Below are positions 34,390 through 48,000 of a stretch of DNA of 64,000 bases, one piece after another. The stretch spans positions 1 through 64,000 of the forward strand of contig JAVTVY010039241.1 of assembly GCA_036873755.1 (NCBI GenBank), written 5' to 3'. This DNA is from Hanleya hanleyi. Its lineage: Eukaryota; Mollusca; Polyplacophora; Lepidopleurida; Hanleyidae. Each line of letters starts with the position of its first letter. Positions within the stretch are counted from its first letter, which is position 1. Made by a program: the position numbers and the translations under genes. The notes below the pieces were generated by a model. It worked only from the letters and a program-made list of their open reading frames with translations, was not told the DNA's origin and ran no database searches.

Positions 34390-36690
34390 ACACATTAAAG
34401 CATTTCCAGATTTGTTAAGAATGCAATCGGATCCTCTTTAAACACTACCAATTTTCATCACTAGAATATGTGCTTATCAAAATAATGAAATTGCTTTTAT
34501 ACGATAACTTTCTTGGTGACAAATATATCTTAATGAATACAGGAATAAAGTGTATACTAGTGACGGATATTATTGTTGACAGAAAACTGTTTAACCCTCT
34601 CAAAATATAGTTGCCGGTACATTATCTCAGAATTTACAAATCACTACAAGCTGAAAATTTTGAAACATAGACTTCATTGTTATATTGTTGCAGCACAGAC
34701 GTATACTTTGTGATTATTTAAAGGAAAATACGTTCTAAAATTTTTGAGAAATTGTTGTTATACAGTATCCCACTTACATGTACATTAGATATTACCACAT
34801 TCACAGAATAGAATAAAATACTTTATTGCACTTTTTGGTCTATAAGGGCTAGTGGCATAACATCAGATTTTAAAACATCAATATACAAAATTTAAGACCA
34901 AGGCAATCATTCAGTTTCAATATTGATGGGTCACGGGGATATGTTTACTTCCCGGCAGGGGAGACAATTTATTCCTATAATTGGACTAACTTAAGCCAAT
35001 ATTAATGTATGCTACCTACATCAACGCAGTACATACATATACATATTTTGCAAGAGCGTTAACAACTGGTTGTAAATTGCACAGTTTCACAAATACACCC
35101 GTGGTGGGGCGGATACCACATGTAACACCAGGGACATTTAAAAAAATCTCTTTTTCGAAAATCTAGAGCAGTAAGGGGAAATGTTTCTCATCTCAAATGA
35201 CTCTACATGTTGTACAGATTCTTCTTTGGTACCGTATCCTTACAATTGGTAAATTGTGAGCACTAATTCTGAATCGGGTCAAAGATACTCGGTGATGTAA
35301 CACAGTTAATCAGTAACAGGACATATATTTAATCGGTGCATTATAATTTAATAATCATAAACAGGCTTATGAACTCGTATCTTCGTGTAAGTCTGTAATG
35401 TTGTTACGGAATTATTTTCACCTGCAGAAATGTTAATACAAATCAGTGCAATTTGAAACTTTGCACACCTGTACATGCATGATATATTACCAAAACTGGA
35501 TATTTGAAAATAATGACAATCATGACATTCTTGTCGTGGAAGGAAAGAAAATCACAAGGAAACAATGTGTTTCGCTTAAGGAAAATATGTGTTACCCGAC
35601 TTTCCAATCAGGACAAAAACGAAGCCGGACACATTTTCATACCGAACATTCTTTCCTTCACATCGGTGATAGTTACTTATAGGGAAACCCAAACGGTCTA
35701 GGGTAACTTTTAGGAGAATGAAGCACTCAAATATCTAAGTAAGATGGCGTTTACCTCTTGTTAATACTCCAAACGGTTGCTGAGATATTGGACCTTGAAG
35801 TATAAATATGATATTCAGGGAATGTATGCAAATGAGATTTTGTGATGTCACTAAGTGAACTCACGATAATGAACTAAATTTATGCTGGTATATTCACAGA
35901 TCTAGACGTCTAATCTCTTTCAATTTTTAATATTGTGTATTTACATGTATAGAATTATGCGGCTTTATGACTTTGTATTTGAATAAATTCCAATTATTTT
36001 TAGAAATACGGTTACCAGTTACTAGTTAGGGGGCCCACTGAGGGCATTATTTAAAAAATTTCGCAGGTTATGCAATCTTAATTACTGAATATTCAGTGAC
36101 AATGGTCTATGGTTTCATATTCATTAAAACAGTCACTTCAGCAATTTAAGTCGCTGAGATAAAGTTACCGGTTGCTATGATAACCTTATTTCTGAAACTA
36201 TTGGTATAACCAAGTGAGTGATCAAAGTGATATTATATAAGCTGTAAACACAATGTTAAAGAAACGCAAAAGAATCAGAATCATATTTATCTTAGAAAAG
36301 AAAGTATACCATTATATGTCTATCTACATATCTCTAGTCCACTGCGTGACATCACTAAAGCTTTTTTGCATACAAAATTTGTACCAGACCCAAAATTCTA
36401 TAGGACCAGCACATCCCTCCCTGGCCATGTGTCTACACAATCTATTATACAGGGACAGAGCATTCATCGCCATCTGTACACACTAAACATTCTTATAAGA
36501 GTACAATATCTCAGAAGCCAGTAGAAATGTTTTCGTGAAATTTAAAAAAAATCCATTTGGGTTGGCATTTAATCGCAATTTTGAACATATTTTTTGCCGA
36601 AAGTGATATCTAAATGCTCATTAAGATATTGAACTAAGATATTCGTTAGTAGTAGGAAGACGGCAAATTCTGTTGGTTTGAGGCTGAGGC
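34390..36690. other. Intergenic or 5'-intronic stretch upstream of contactin
   Basis: AT-rich. A segment near 34805-34840 (ATAGAATAAAATACTTTATT) looks like the 3' tail of a decayed retroposon. No convincing exon is seen. Confidence 0.35.
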
Positions 36691-36691
36691 T

Positions 36692-37945
36692 GATGACGTT
36701 ATATGGATCACGTGGAGCTGACGTTCATCACTTCGGGTCACGTGACATCCGACTCACTTTCGGTCACGTGACATCCGGGTCGTGTCCGGGTCACAGGTTA
36801 CATCCGCGTCACTTCCGGTGACGTGGCGGCCCAGCAAGAGACCCTACATAAGACCCCAGTGATTTCCAATGTTAACCTACGGGAAATGCATGTATGGGAT
36901 AGGGGTGGTCATTTATTTCCTTTCTTGTTTATGTGCCACCTTGTTTTTTTGTCTCAAGTTCTGGCATGTCTGGGGTGGACATGTTCGGTCCATTCTGACG
37001 CAGTGGACAATGTTAGTCCCAATGGGGCATGCGCAGAATGTTGCAAACGGACGACACACTAGTCCAGTCGGACGGCCCCCCACGGATACTTCGCGATGAC
37101 ACCTCACACGGCCCAATCGGACCACTATTGGTGCATCTCGATCCCAAAACGTCCGTTCAAATACCCTTGTTCTACTGCGCATGCGCAGATAGACGATATT
37201 CCCACCCCACACCCATCCAGTTGGACGCTCCCTACGAATGCTTCAAACTGATACCTAACACGACCCAATCGGACCACTAGAGGCCCACCTAGACTCCAAA
37301 ACATCCACCTCGATCTGCCTGCCTATTGCGCATGCGTCAGCAGCACTTTTCAACAAAAGTCAACGCATGGCCTCGAGACCCCTCCCTTCGTATTCTACAG
37401 CTCGAGATGAAGAAAGTAAGGGGTCACACCACACATCGCAAATGTCCATGAATGGGTTCTCCATTGGGATTAACATTGCCCAGTGCGCCAGAATGGACCT
37501 AACATGTCCACCCCAGCCCTGCCTGAACTTTTCAACAAAACTCAACACATGGCCTCGAGACCCTCCCATCGTGCTCTACAGCTCGAGATGAAGAAAACAA
37601 GGGGCCATACGCCATACCGCAAATGTCCATGAGTGGGTTCCCCATTAGGACTAACATTGTCCACTGCGCCAGAATGGACCTAACATGTCCACCCCAGTCC
37701 TGCCCGATTTTTTCAGCGAAAGTCAACCCCTGGCCTGGAGACCTCTCCCATCGTGGGAGCCACTGGGGTCATCTGTGGGGGCAGATAACTCTTGCTGGGC
37801 CGCCACGTCACCGAAAGTGACGTCACAGGAAGTGACCCGGATGCGACCTGTGAACCGGACGTGACCCGGATGTCACGTGACCGGAAGTGACTCGGATGCC
37901 ACGAGACCGGAAGTGATGTCATCCCTGACGTCACATTGACTTCAG
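36692..37945. mobile_element. 1.25-kb foldback element with TGACGT/CACGTG-rich terminal repeats
   Basis: Terminal inverted repeats at about 36692-36840 and 37789-37945 share GTCACGTGACATCCG and GTGACGTGGCGGCCCAGC. The interior holds about 2.3 direct copies of a 181-base unit (starting near 37347, 37528 and 37708) containing CATGGCCTCGAGACC and AATGGACCTAACATGTCCAC. The left part carries an inverted version of that unit. No transposase is seen. Confidence 0.72.
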
Positions 37946-37949
37946 TTCC

Positions 37950-38940
37950 ACGGGTAAATCGGCGCTCACTGGGAGCATTTGAGCGGTAAAAGATTGTAAA
38001 AGTTAAACTTTTAATTTGTGAGAAAATGTCTCATAACAGTGGCGATTATTATACACTGATATACATGTACAAGCTGAAATGATCATTCAATCCCGGATTT
38101 GCACTATAATTCAAGTTAATCCTTAGACAATACTATTTTACTCGGATAGCAGGGGGCGGTGCATTGACGAGAGATGGACGTATGAGTTTTGGTCCGTTAA
38201 TTGGATAGCTTTGCTTTCTCTTTAACATACAAATTGTTTTTAATCGATGATACTTGGACTATTTTCGACCTGAAGTTGCCAAACTTATCAAATATGTAAG
38301 CTTATTGGTCCTTTCTCGGAATAGTGGCCAAACATTTATCCATATTGATCATATTTACACCAGTTATCAAACAGTGACTTCGGGTCTAGTTAGATTTTAT
38401 ACCTTCTCGTGTAGAAGTTAGTTGAGAGTTCGTGTATATCTCTTGTTTGTGAATAAATAAATACTGAACAAATGATTGAGATCTCAATTGAAAAAAAAAG
38501 TTTATAGTGAAAAAGTTCTAAAAAATTCTACTTTTGTCAACATGTTAATGTATCTTCGTCCAAATGGGCAATATTTGATTGGATTGGAGCACATTATCCG
38601 TTTCTCGGAGACGGTCGCACGAGGTTTGAGCCTGATATCGTCAATCTGCTGCTTTGTTCACTGACCAATTGCAATCTTATTTTAGCTAGGCCTATTGGTT
38701 AGCATTGTTGGTGATAAATAATTTACTTCCCCTGTATTTAGCAACAATTAACAAGATATGTGACAAGATAAACATTTTCTTGTCTGTAAAATATCGGGGG
38801 GGGGGGGGTCCCCTCGATGTCTACATCATTGTATCTATTATCTTAACGTTGTAAAACTAGACATGCGACGCAATAAACGAAGTCGTCTCGAAACATGACG
38901 TCGCGTCATTGGTAAGGGTATTAATTGTAATTCCTTATAT
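37950..38940. other. Cont: Sequence immediately upstream of the contactin start exon
   Basis: AT-rich with a G-run at about 38798-38808. It is either intergenic or, more likely, the intron before the ATG exon, because that exon begins with a splice acceptor (TTTTTCAG at 38940-38947). Confidence 0.45.
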
Positions 38941-38947
38941 TTTTCAG

Positions 38948-39013
38948 TTGAGAGGATGTGGAAAGTACAGCTCCTGTTGGCAATCCCAGTTCTTGTTCGG
39001 GCCATCCCACAAG
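38948..39013 (+). CDS. Cont: Contactin exon with ATG at 38956: signal peptide
   Basis: Acceptor TTTTTCAG, eight bases, then ATG and MWKVQLLLAIPVLVRAIPQ, donor GTAACC in phase 1. The hydrophobic core is a typical signal sequence. As the exon has an acceptor, at least one upstream exon exists; the frame is open back to the acceptor. Confidence 0.82.
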
Positions 39014-42000
39014 GTAACCTTATTTACAGCAGGTATTGTCCAGCAGATTTGCGTAGAATATTGCGGTGTCACAAAGGTTTGCTTGTACGATAGCAGGATC
39101 AACGACGCCACTGCTCTTTTAAATTTCAGCAGAGGGGCGAAGCGCTGATTGTTGGAGAAGGAAGGGTATTTCGGAGAACATCTATATCCACTAGAAACGG
39201 CCGTTACTTGCGAAGGAAGGTGGTTCACCTTCGAATATTGACTTGTCTATATAGAAGTACCTTCATGCAAATGTTGTTGCTTATAGCTCAAAAACGAACA
39301 AGTATTCTCAATCTGCTAGAGTACCTGTGGGTCAGCAACTTCCAACAAAGACGAAAACTTGCAAATAAATTTAAAGACTGATTACATCTTTAATTAACAC
39401 TTGACATAATAATCTCAACTGGAAAATTTCCAAGTTCTTTCTAGCAACAATGTCTGGAACAGTAATATAAAGAAATGCCAATTATTCTTGTTAATTCTTA
39501 TTCAGACTGCCCTTCGGATTGGGAGAAGTTTCAAACTTCTTGCTATAAGTTTGTCGGCTATCCATTGTTGACTTTTGCCGACGCCGAACTGGCATGTTCG
39601 GTGAGTATTACCAGGAAGAATTGTATATATCGTACATATTCGATATTCGAGGGTCTTACATCCATAGTCTATCTCATTCCCCTTGGAGAGTACCGGCGGA
39701 TATATTTGGGAGGGGAAAACGGAACTCATGCGATGACCCACTTCCGCATTTTCTCCATCTTCGCATATCCAAGTCGAACACAATACGTGTTGCCTTGGCT
39801 GAACATAACACATTATCTGATCAGACTACGGGTTTGGTGATGTCATAACTCTATAAATATTCCGTGGTCCATATTAGGAGAAGTGCAATGTATTCCAAAG
39901 AAATTAACATCAATACAACCACTACTTGCCATATTTGGAAATCAAAAGAGCAGACACCAAAGAAAATCCTCGCTGGACGGTGTTGGCAAGCTCCAATCTG
40001 ATTAAAACTCAGACTTCATACCCGCTCCTCTGTCGGACATAGATAGAGGAGCGGTTATTAAGACTGAGTTTTAATGAGATTGGGCAAGCTCCTATCTTGA
40101 TTGGCTATGTTACATCACGTGCATTTCCCGGTTTGAACAATTTACTCTATTTATTAGGTCAAGGTAAATGATGGAACGTTAGTGTATGTACGTTTTAAGA
40201 TCCTTGAATTGCTTGTATACCAAGTCAGTGGTTCCACTAATTTGCATAGTCATTGGCGACTGTTATAATAAGTAGAAGAATAAGTTGACTAATCTAAAAT
40301 CCATTGTTCCCACAGATCAATTTCACATAAACTAGGATAAAAGTAACTCCGAAAATGGAAGTCATGGTGATATAATATTCTATATTTCGGCTGTGCTTCT
40401 GCCATCATCAGGAATACATATGTATATTTGATGATGGCATAAGCACAGCCGAAATATAGAATATTATATCACCATGACTTCCATTTTCGGAGTTACTTTT
40501 ATCCTAGTCTAGTAATCTACCCAGTCTAGATAATTTACAAATTAGTAATACGGAGACAAGTAATCAACACATTGTCATTATGATTAATAATGAATAATAC
40601 TTGGTATCGAATTATAGATCATGCATCACAACAACAAATGGGTTTCAGAAGTAAGGTGAACAATTCACCAACTTTCACCGAATAAAGATTTTTAACTCCG
40701 ATAACTTGAAATGTGAAGATGCATTTTCTCTAAACCGGTAGTTTAATCGCCTATTTCGAAGTTCGAAATACCGATATTGGTATATTTGAAGTACCGGTTT
40801 GGGGGTTTCACGCCACCGATAACTGATCGTTCTGATCACACTACTAGATTTCAAGGGTATTTCGTACTACCGGACATGGACGTTGGGGCTCCCGAATAAG
40901 TAGTTTGTAATACAAAATTCGGTTTTTGAGCTTCTATCAGAAGGTGGAAGAGTTTAGTACATACGGAAGGCGATCGATGTGCAGTCCCTACATAATAGAT
41001 GATGGCCAGGAGGGATGTTTCTGTTCCTAAAGAATAGGTCGTTTTTGGGCGATTGTTTTTTTGGGCGATTGTTTTTTTTTTGGGGGGGCGAATATTCTCC
41101 GATTCTGAAGTTTTGTACTTCCAAAATTGGTATATCGGTAACGTTATATAGCGTTCTGTCATTATTCCCGGTGTGATATCACAACCGGAGAGTCGCAGCC
41201 TAAGTGATAATTGAGTCATTTAGTGGATGATTCCGATATCTTGAAATTTTCAATCTAGTCGGCGAGTTTTCGAGATAAGGGACATAAATCAGTGGCATTA
41301 TTCAAGGTCCTCCTAAATGGGGGCTTTGAGAGCTTCACCTGTGATATTTCGGTCCTCATCCCTGATAGCGTGTTTTTCCGAGCGATTTATTTCATATCAC
41401 ACCTCATCATTATCGTAAAACACTCCAGCGGTCTCTGAAATAATGCCTCACAGGTGGCATCGTTGGACAATTTTCTCTGCCGGTGTCGTACATCCTTGCA
41501 CCCTCAGGCTCGAACTCTTCATTTGATGTCACCATTTGATGTTCAGGGACATTTGCATTGCATGAACTGGAAACGTATCAATCAAAACTCGTCTAACATA
41601 TATAAGGTGTAATTATATAAACTTGGTGGTATATTAATGTAGTATTTGCTGAGATCTGACCACCCACTCTCAACGCTATTTACTGCCTTCTCTCTCTTAC
41701 ATAAAAATAGGGCAGCATATACTGTCCACTCCTCCATCAGCCTGTGGCTCAGACCATTTTGTTTTCCCCTCTAATGAGAGTGATCACAAGCAGCGTATTC
41801 CTGTATACGATTTGTTTTATTCGAACCAGATCTGGTTCTAATCTACATAGGCGCGTCCAAATATTGAACCAACACAATACAACCAAATATGCTTCCATAT
41901 ATTGAACCTCTTCGGGTAACAAGTGAGAAATGACTACATTGTAGTCAAAACCTGCGGCTGTGGCAGTAATACAGTGAAAGACATATCAGCGAAAGGGGTG

Positions 42001-45000
42001 GTCTTCGTATGAGCACGTATTCAGACACGTTAGAAAAGAAAACATGATCTTATTGGCATCTGAATATTAGGATTATCAAAACCAGAAAGGTCCTAGCCCA
42101 TAGAATTTATTGATGAGAGATCCACGTGACTTGTGCTAATATTTGTTGCGAAATACAGCGTCAACTGCTACCTTTTCCATATCAAGGGAAGTAATTTTCG
42201 ACTTCGAACCCACAATTTTAGGTATTACGTCATAGGTCCGATTCCATTTTTATATGTTCACTTTCCCCATTCAAAATCCGACGATACTGACTGGTCCGCG
42301 CCATCTCTACTAAATTGACAGACGAAGTCGCACTGATCGCGTTGGCAATGTCTTGGTCCAAGTATCGTGTATGCCAAGTTTAAAAAACATTCGGTTCAAC
42401 ATGAACCATGCAAAGGTCTGTGAACCCCTCGGCCTTGGTGGTAATACAATAGGGCCCTTTTAATGTTGAAGAACATGTAGATGATGGCAACAAGAAATGG
42501 TGACAAAATTGACAGTTTAGTACTTCTGTATATCATTGAAACATGGTGGTAATAATTCACCTAGATGGACATGTTACGTACGTACACACATGATGAAAAT
42601 ACTCCAATGCCAATTTTAGTTCAATCCCAAGAGTGTGTCCAGTGTACGGTCAGTTCTTTTCAGCCTAGGCATAATCATTCTTGAATTACGGTAATTAAAA
42701 AAATATAGGTTACAAAAGGAGCAACTTTCATCCAATGACCCCTACAATAGCTCAATCTGAGCCAAAGCCCTAGCTTGGGAGGATGAGGTCATAAAGATCG
42801 CTTTTATGGTCAGTATCTGCTAATATATGACGTAATTTCATTGACAAAGTAACTTAAATTGTGAAGTGCAAAACCAGTAAATTTTAGCAGAAATGGGCTC
42901 TGACTTGAGAGAATGACGTCAAATGCAATATGTTTCTGTCCATTGTCTTCTTATACACATAATTACTGAATTCACGGGAGTGATTAAATTTAAAGAGGTA
43001 ATGCTAATCTAAATGGATTCTGAGTGGCAAAGAAGACGGGGACATCAATACCAGCGAAGCAAGGCCCTGGTTTGCGAGACTGAGGTTAGAGAGGTTGTGT
43101 CCCATTCAAAATAGCTTTGGGCCAAGTTCCATGCTTAGAACCAAAAGTGCACAATATAACCGTAACTGCACAACTATGATGTATTGTTCGCGCACAGGAT
43201 TGTTGAACTCATCTTCTAACAGACGTAGATGAGAAGCCTGTGCTGAAACAAATGAACAGCTCTGTATCAAATTGTCATGCCAGTTGCGCACATTGCGTTA
43301 ACAATTAGCCTGCATTGTGATGATTCACGGGAATACTTTGAACCGGCATAGGTCAGAGGATAAGAGCAACTCCACGGATTGGAGGGGTCGTGGGTTCGAT
43401 TTTCGTTGACGATTAAATTATTCTTTCTATTTAAAATTAAATACTAAATTTTCATTTTCAGTATTGTAAAATCAGTTGCGCATAAAGTTAGTATTGAGTA
43501 TTACCAATGAGTCGACATAGCTCAGACGGTAAGTGCAACTCTACGGATTGAAGGGTCGTCGTCTCGATTCTCACAAAGGGCTAAATTACATACATACTGT
43601 TCATTGAAACTGATGCGTCGGTCGTCAGCTTTCAAACAACTGAATGAACAATGACTGATGTGTCGATCGTCAGCTTTTGAGCGACTGAGTGGTAGATGAA
43701 AATAGTTTTCTGTGTCTTGACGTAAGAGAATTGACGTCTGAACGGAAATCAGCGAAGCAATAATTCGTTCTACCGAGTATCGCAGGAGGTTGAAAAATGT
43801 GGCAGCGATCACACTCTCTTAGCACACGCGGATTTCAAAAAGTCACAAGAAGAACCAGAAGAAGAAGAACAACAACGCGAAAATGACCAAACATTATCAA
43901 TGAATCGATCAGATTTTCATGGAGATCGGGGTGAGTCATCTGATGTTGCGCTGAATTCAGTCAAGCCTTCGTTGGCAATGTGGATTATTTTATTCACAGG
44001 CTTTCCCCGATTCTTGCCTACTCTAATTCGGAACAGTAACATCTTCAAAGTGGTTTGATTTTGTAGTATTTTGAAAGCCACTATAACCATTATCTTCCGA
44101 TTTTAGCGGTATTGTCATTGTTAAATCTGTGCTCAATGCCTAACCCTATGACACGACGCCGTTTCGCACTTCCTACGGCTAAAGATTCTAATCTCGAAAC
44201 GTGCCAGTTGGGTCCATATATGAAATCATTCTGGTTTATATTTGGTACAACCAGTGTGTAGTTTAGTGGCAAGAAGCAATACACTTCCGATAGTGTGTAC
44301 CGAGCGCTTGTATCCAGACACTTGATTATGGGGTAATATATTAGTAAGAAGACATTCCAACGCAATGGAGTTATAATTCTACTTTTTCTGTATACCTTTT
44401 CAGTCTAGATCTGCGGCACTAGTCAGCGTCAACGATGGTGCTGAACACCAATACCTATCCGAACTCTTACTTAGAACTGATATCAGAAGGTAAGTTTTTT
44501 TACACTTTAACTCTACCTGGCCTGGAGGGAAGGAGTGGGGGGGAGGGGGGGGGGCAATTTTCGCCCCCTCTCCTGTGTTTTTTTGCTCCTATCTCCGGAA
44601 AAACAAAAAGCTGACACTCCGTGAGGTCGATACTTCATGTAGGAACTATTGTCGTACTATGCTAAGGAATGACTCCGTGTTGCCTTCGTGGTGTTGTGAC
44701 GTCACAAGGACATGGACTTCATGTTGACTACATGCTGCGATGTGACGTCACAAGAACATGAACTCCATGTTGCCTTCATGATGTGGTGACTTCACAAGGA
44801 CATCGACTCCATGTTGATAACACGCTTTGGTGACGTCACAAGAACATGGACACCATGTTGCCTTCGTGATGTGATAAATTCACAAGAACATAGACTCCGT
44901 GTTGCCTTCGTGATGTGGTGACGTCACAAGAACATAGACTCCGTGTTGCCTTCGTGATGTGGTGACGTCACAAGAACATGGACTTCATGTTGCCTTCGTG

Positions 45001-48000
45001 TGGTGACGTCACAAGGACATGGACTCCATGTTGCCATCATGATGTGGTGATGTCACAATAACATGGACATCATGTTGACTACACGCTGTGCTGACGTCAC
45101 AAGAACATGGACTCCATGTTGCCTTCATGCTGTGGTGACGTCACATGGACATGGACTCCATATTGCCTTCATCATGTGGTGACGTAACAAGAACATGGAC
45201 CCCATGTTGCCTTCATGCTGTGGTAATGTCACAATAACATAGACTCCATGTTGACTACACGCTGTGGTGACGTAACAAGGACATGGACTCCATGTTGCCT
45301 TCATGATGTGATGACGTAACAAGAACATGAACTCCATGTTGCCTTCATGCTGTGGTGATGTCACAATAACATGGACTCCATGTTGACTACATGCTGTGGT
45401 GACGTCACAAGGACATTGACTCCATGTTGCTTTCATGCTGTGGTGATGTCAGAGTAACATGGACTCCATGTTGACTACACGCTGTGGTGACGTCACAAGG
45501 ACATGGACTCCATGCTGACTACATGATGTGGTGACGTCACAAGAACATGGACTCCATGTTGCCTTCGTGCTGTGGTGATGTCACAATAACATGGACTCCG
45601 TGTTGACTACATGCTGTGTTGTCGTCACAAGGACATGGACTACATGTTGCCTTCATGCTGTGGCGATGCCACAATAACATGGACTCCATGTTGACTACAC
45701 GCTGTGGTAATGTCACAAGGACATGGAGTCCATGTTGCTTTCATGTTGTGGTGATGTCATAATAACATGGGACTCCATTTTGACTACACGCTGTGGTGAC
45801 AACAAAAGGACATGGACTCCATGTTGACTACATGATGTGGTGACGTCACAAGAACATGGACTCCATGTTGCCTTCGTGTTGTGGTGATGTCGCAATAACA
45901 TGAACTCCATGTTGACTACACGCTCTGGTGACGTCACAAGGATATGGACTCCATGTTGACTACACGCTGTGATGATGTCACAATAATATGGACTTCATGT
46001 TGTCTACACGCTGTGGTGACGTCACAAGGACATGGACTCCATTTTGCCTTCACGCTGTGATGACGTCAGAAGAACATGGAATCCATGTTGACTACATGAT
46101 GTGATGACGTCAGAACGACATGGACTCCATACTGACTACACGATGTGGTGACGTCACAAGGACATGGACTCCATGTTGCTTTCACGCTGTGACGACGTCA
46201 CAAGAACATGGAATCCATGTTGACTGCATGATGTGATGATGTCACAAGGGACATGGACTCCAGGTTGCCTTCACGCTGTGATGACGTCATAAGAACATGG
46301 AACCCATGTTGGCTACATGCTGTGGTGACGTCACAAGGACATGGACTACATGTTGCCTTCATGCTGTGGTGATGTCAGAATAACAGTGACTCCATGTTGA
46401 CTACTCGTTGTGGTGACGTCACAAGGACATGGACTCCATGTTGACTACACGCTGTGTTGACGTCACAAGGACATGGACTACATGTTGCCTTCATGCTGTG
46501 GCGATGTCACAATAACGTGGACTCCATGTTGACTACACGCTGTGGTGATGTCACAAGGACATGGACTCCATGTGGCCTTAATGTTGTGGTGATGTCACAA
46601 TAACATGGGACTCCATTTTGACTACACGCTGTGGTGACATCACAAGGACATGGACTCCATGTTGACTACATGATGTGGTGACGTCACAAGAACATGAACT
46701 CCATGTTGCCTTCATGATGTGGTGACTCCACAAGGACATCGACTCCATGTTGATAACACGCTTTGGTGACGTCACAAGAACATGGACACCATGTTCCCTT
46801 CATGATGTGGTAAACTCACAAGAACATAGACTCCGTGTTGCCTTCGTGATGTGGTGACGTCACAAGAACATGGACTTCATGTTGCCTTCATGTGGTGACG
46901 TCACAAGGACATGGACTCCATGTTGCCTTCATGATGTGGTGATGTCACAATAGCATGGACACCATGTTGACTACACGCTGTGATGACGTCACAAGAACAT
47001 GGATTCCATGTTGCCATCATGCTGTGGTGACGTCACATGGACTCCATATTGTCTTCATGATGTGATGACGTTACAAGAACATGTACCCCATGTTGCCTTC
47101 ATGCTGTGGTGATGTCACAATAACATAGACTCCATGTTGACTACACGCTGTGGTGACGTAACAAGGACATGGACTCCATGTTGCCTTCATGATGTGGTGA
47201 CGTAACAAAAACATGGACTCCATGTTGCCTTCATGCTGTGGTGATGTCACAATAACATGGACTCCATGTTGACTACATGCTGTGGTGACGTCACAAGGAC
47301 ATTGACTCCATGTTGCCTTCATGCTGTGGTGATGTCAGAATAACATGGACTCCATGTTGACTACACGCTGTGGTGACGTCACAAGGACATGGACTCCATG
47401 TTGACTACATGATGTGGTGACGTCACAAGAACATGGACTCCATGTTGCCTTCGTGCTGGGGTGATGTCACAATAACATGGACTCCTTGTTGACTACACGC
47501 TGTCGTGATGTCACAAGGACATGGACTCCATGTTGCCTTCATGCTGTGGTGATGTCACAATATCATGGACTTCATGTTGACTACACGCTGTGTTGACGTC
47601 ACAAGGACATGGACTACATATTGCCTTCATGCTGTGGCGATGTCACAATAACGTGGACTCCATGTTGACTACACGCTGTGGTGATGTCACAAGGACATGG
47701 AGTCCATGTTGCTTTCATGTTGTGGTGATGTCACAATAACATGGGACTCCATTTTGACTACACGCTGTGGTGACATCACAAGGACATGGACTCCATGTTG
47801 ACTACATGATGTGGTGACGTCAGAAGAACATGGACGCCATGTTGCTTTCGTGCTGTGGTGATGTCGCAATAACATGGACTCCATGTTGACTACACGCTCT
47901 GGTGACGTCACAAGGATATGGACTCCATGTTGACTACACGCTGTGATGATGTCACAATAACATGGACTCTTGGAAGATAGACGCGTTGAACTACTCTAAT

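Noticed and set aside
41080..41095. G-runs here and at 33537, 38798 and 44535, and the C-run at 13181, as G-quadruplex signals
   Set aside because: Single long homopolymer runs in repeat-rich introns and intergenic DNA, prone to sequencing length error; no four-tract pattern with function.
45125..47911. Several open frames with MKATWSQCP-like repeats
   Set aside because: They are translations of the 44-bp minisatellite and shift with unit-length variants; no start context or splice support.
44690..47968. CRISPR-like array
   Set aside because: Repeats and linkers are both repeated; there are no unique spacers, and the context is an intron of an animal gene.
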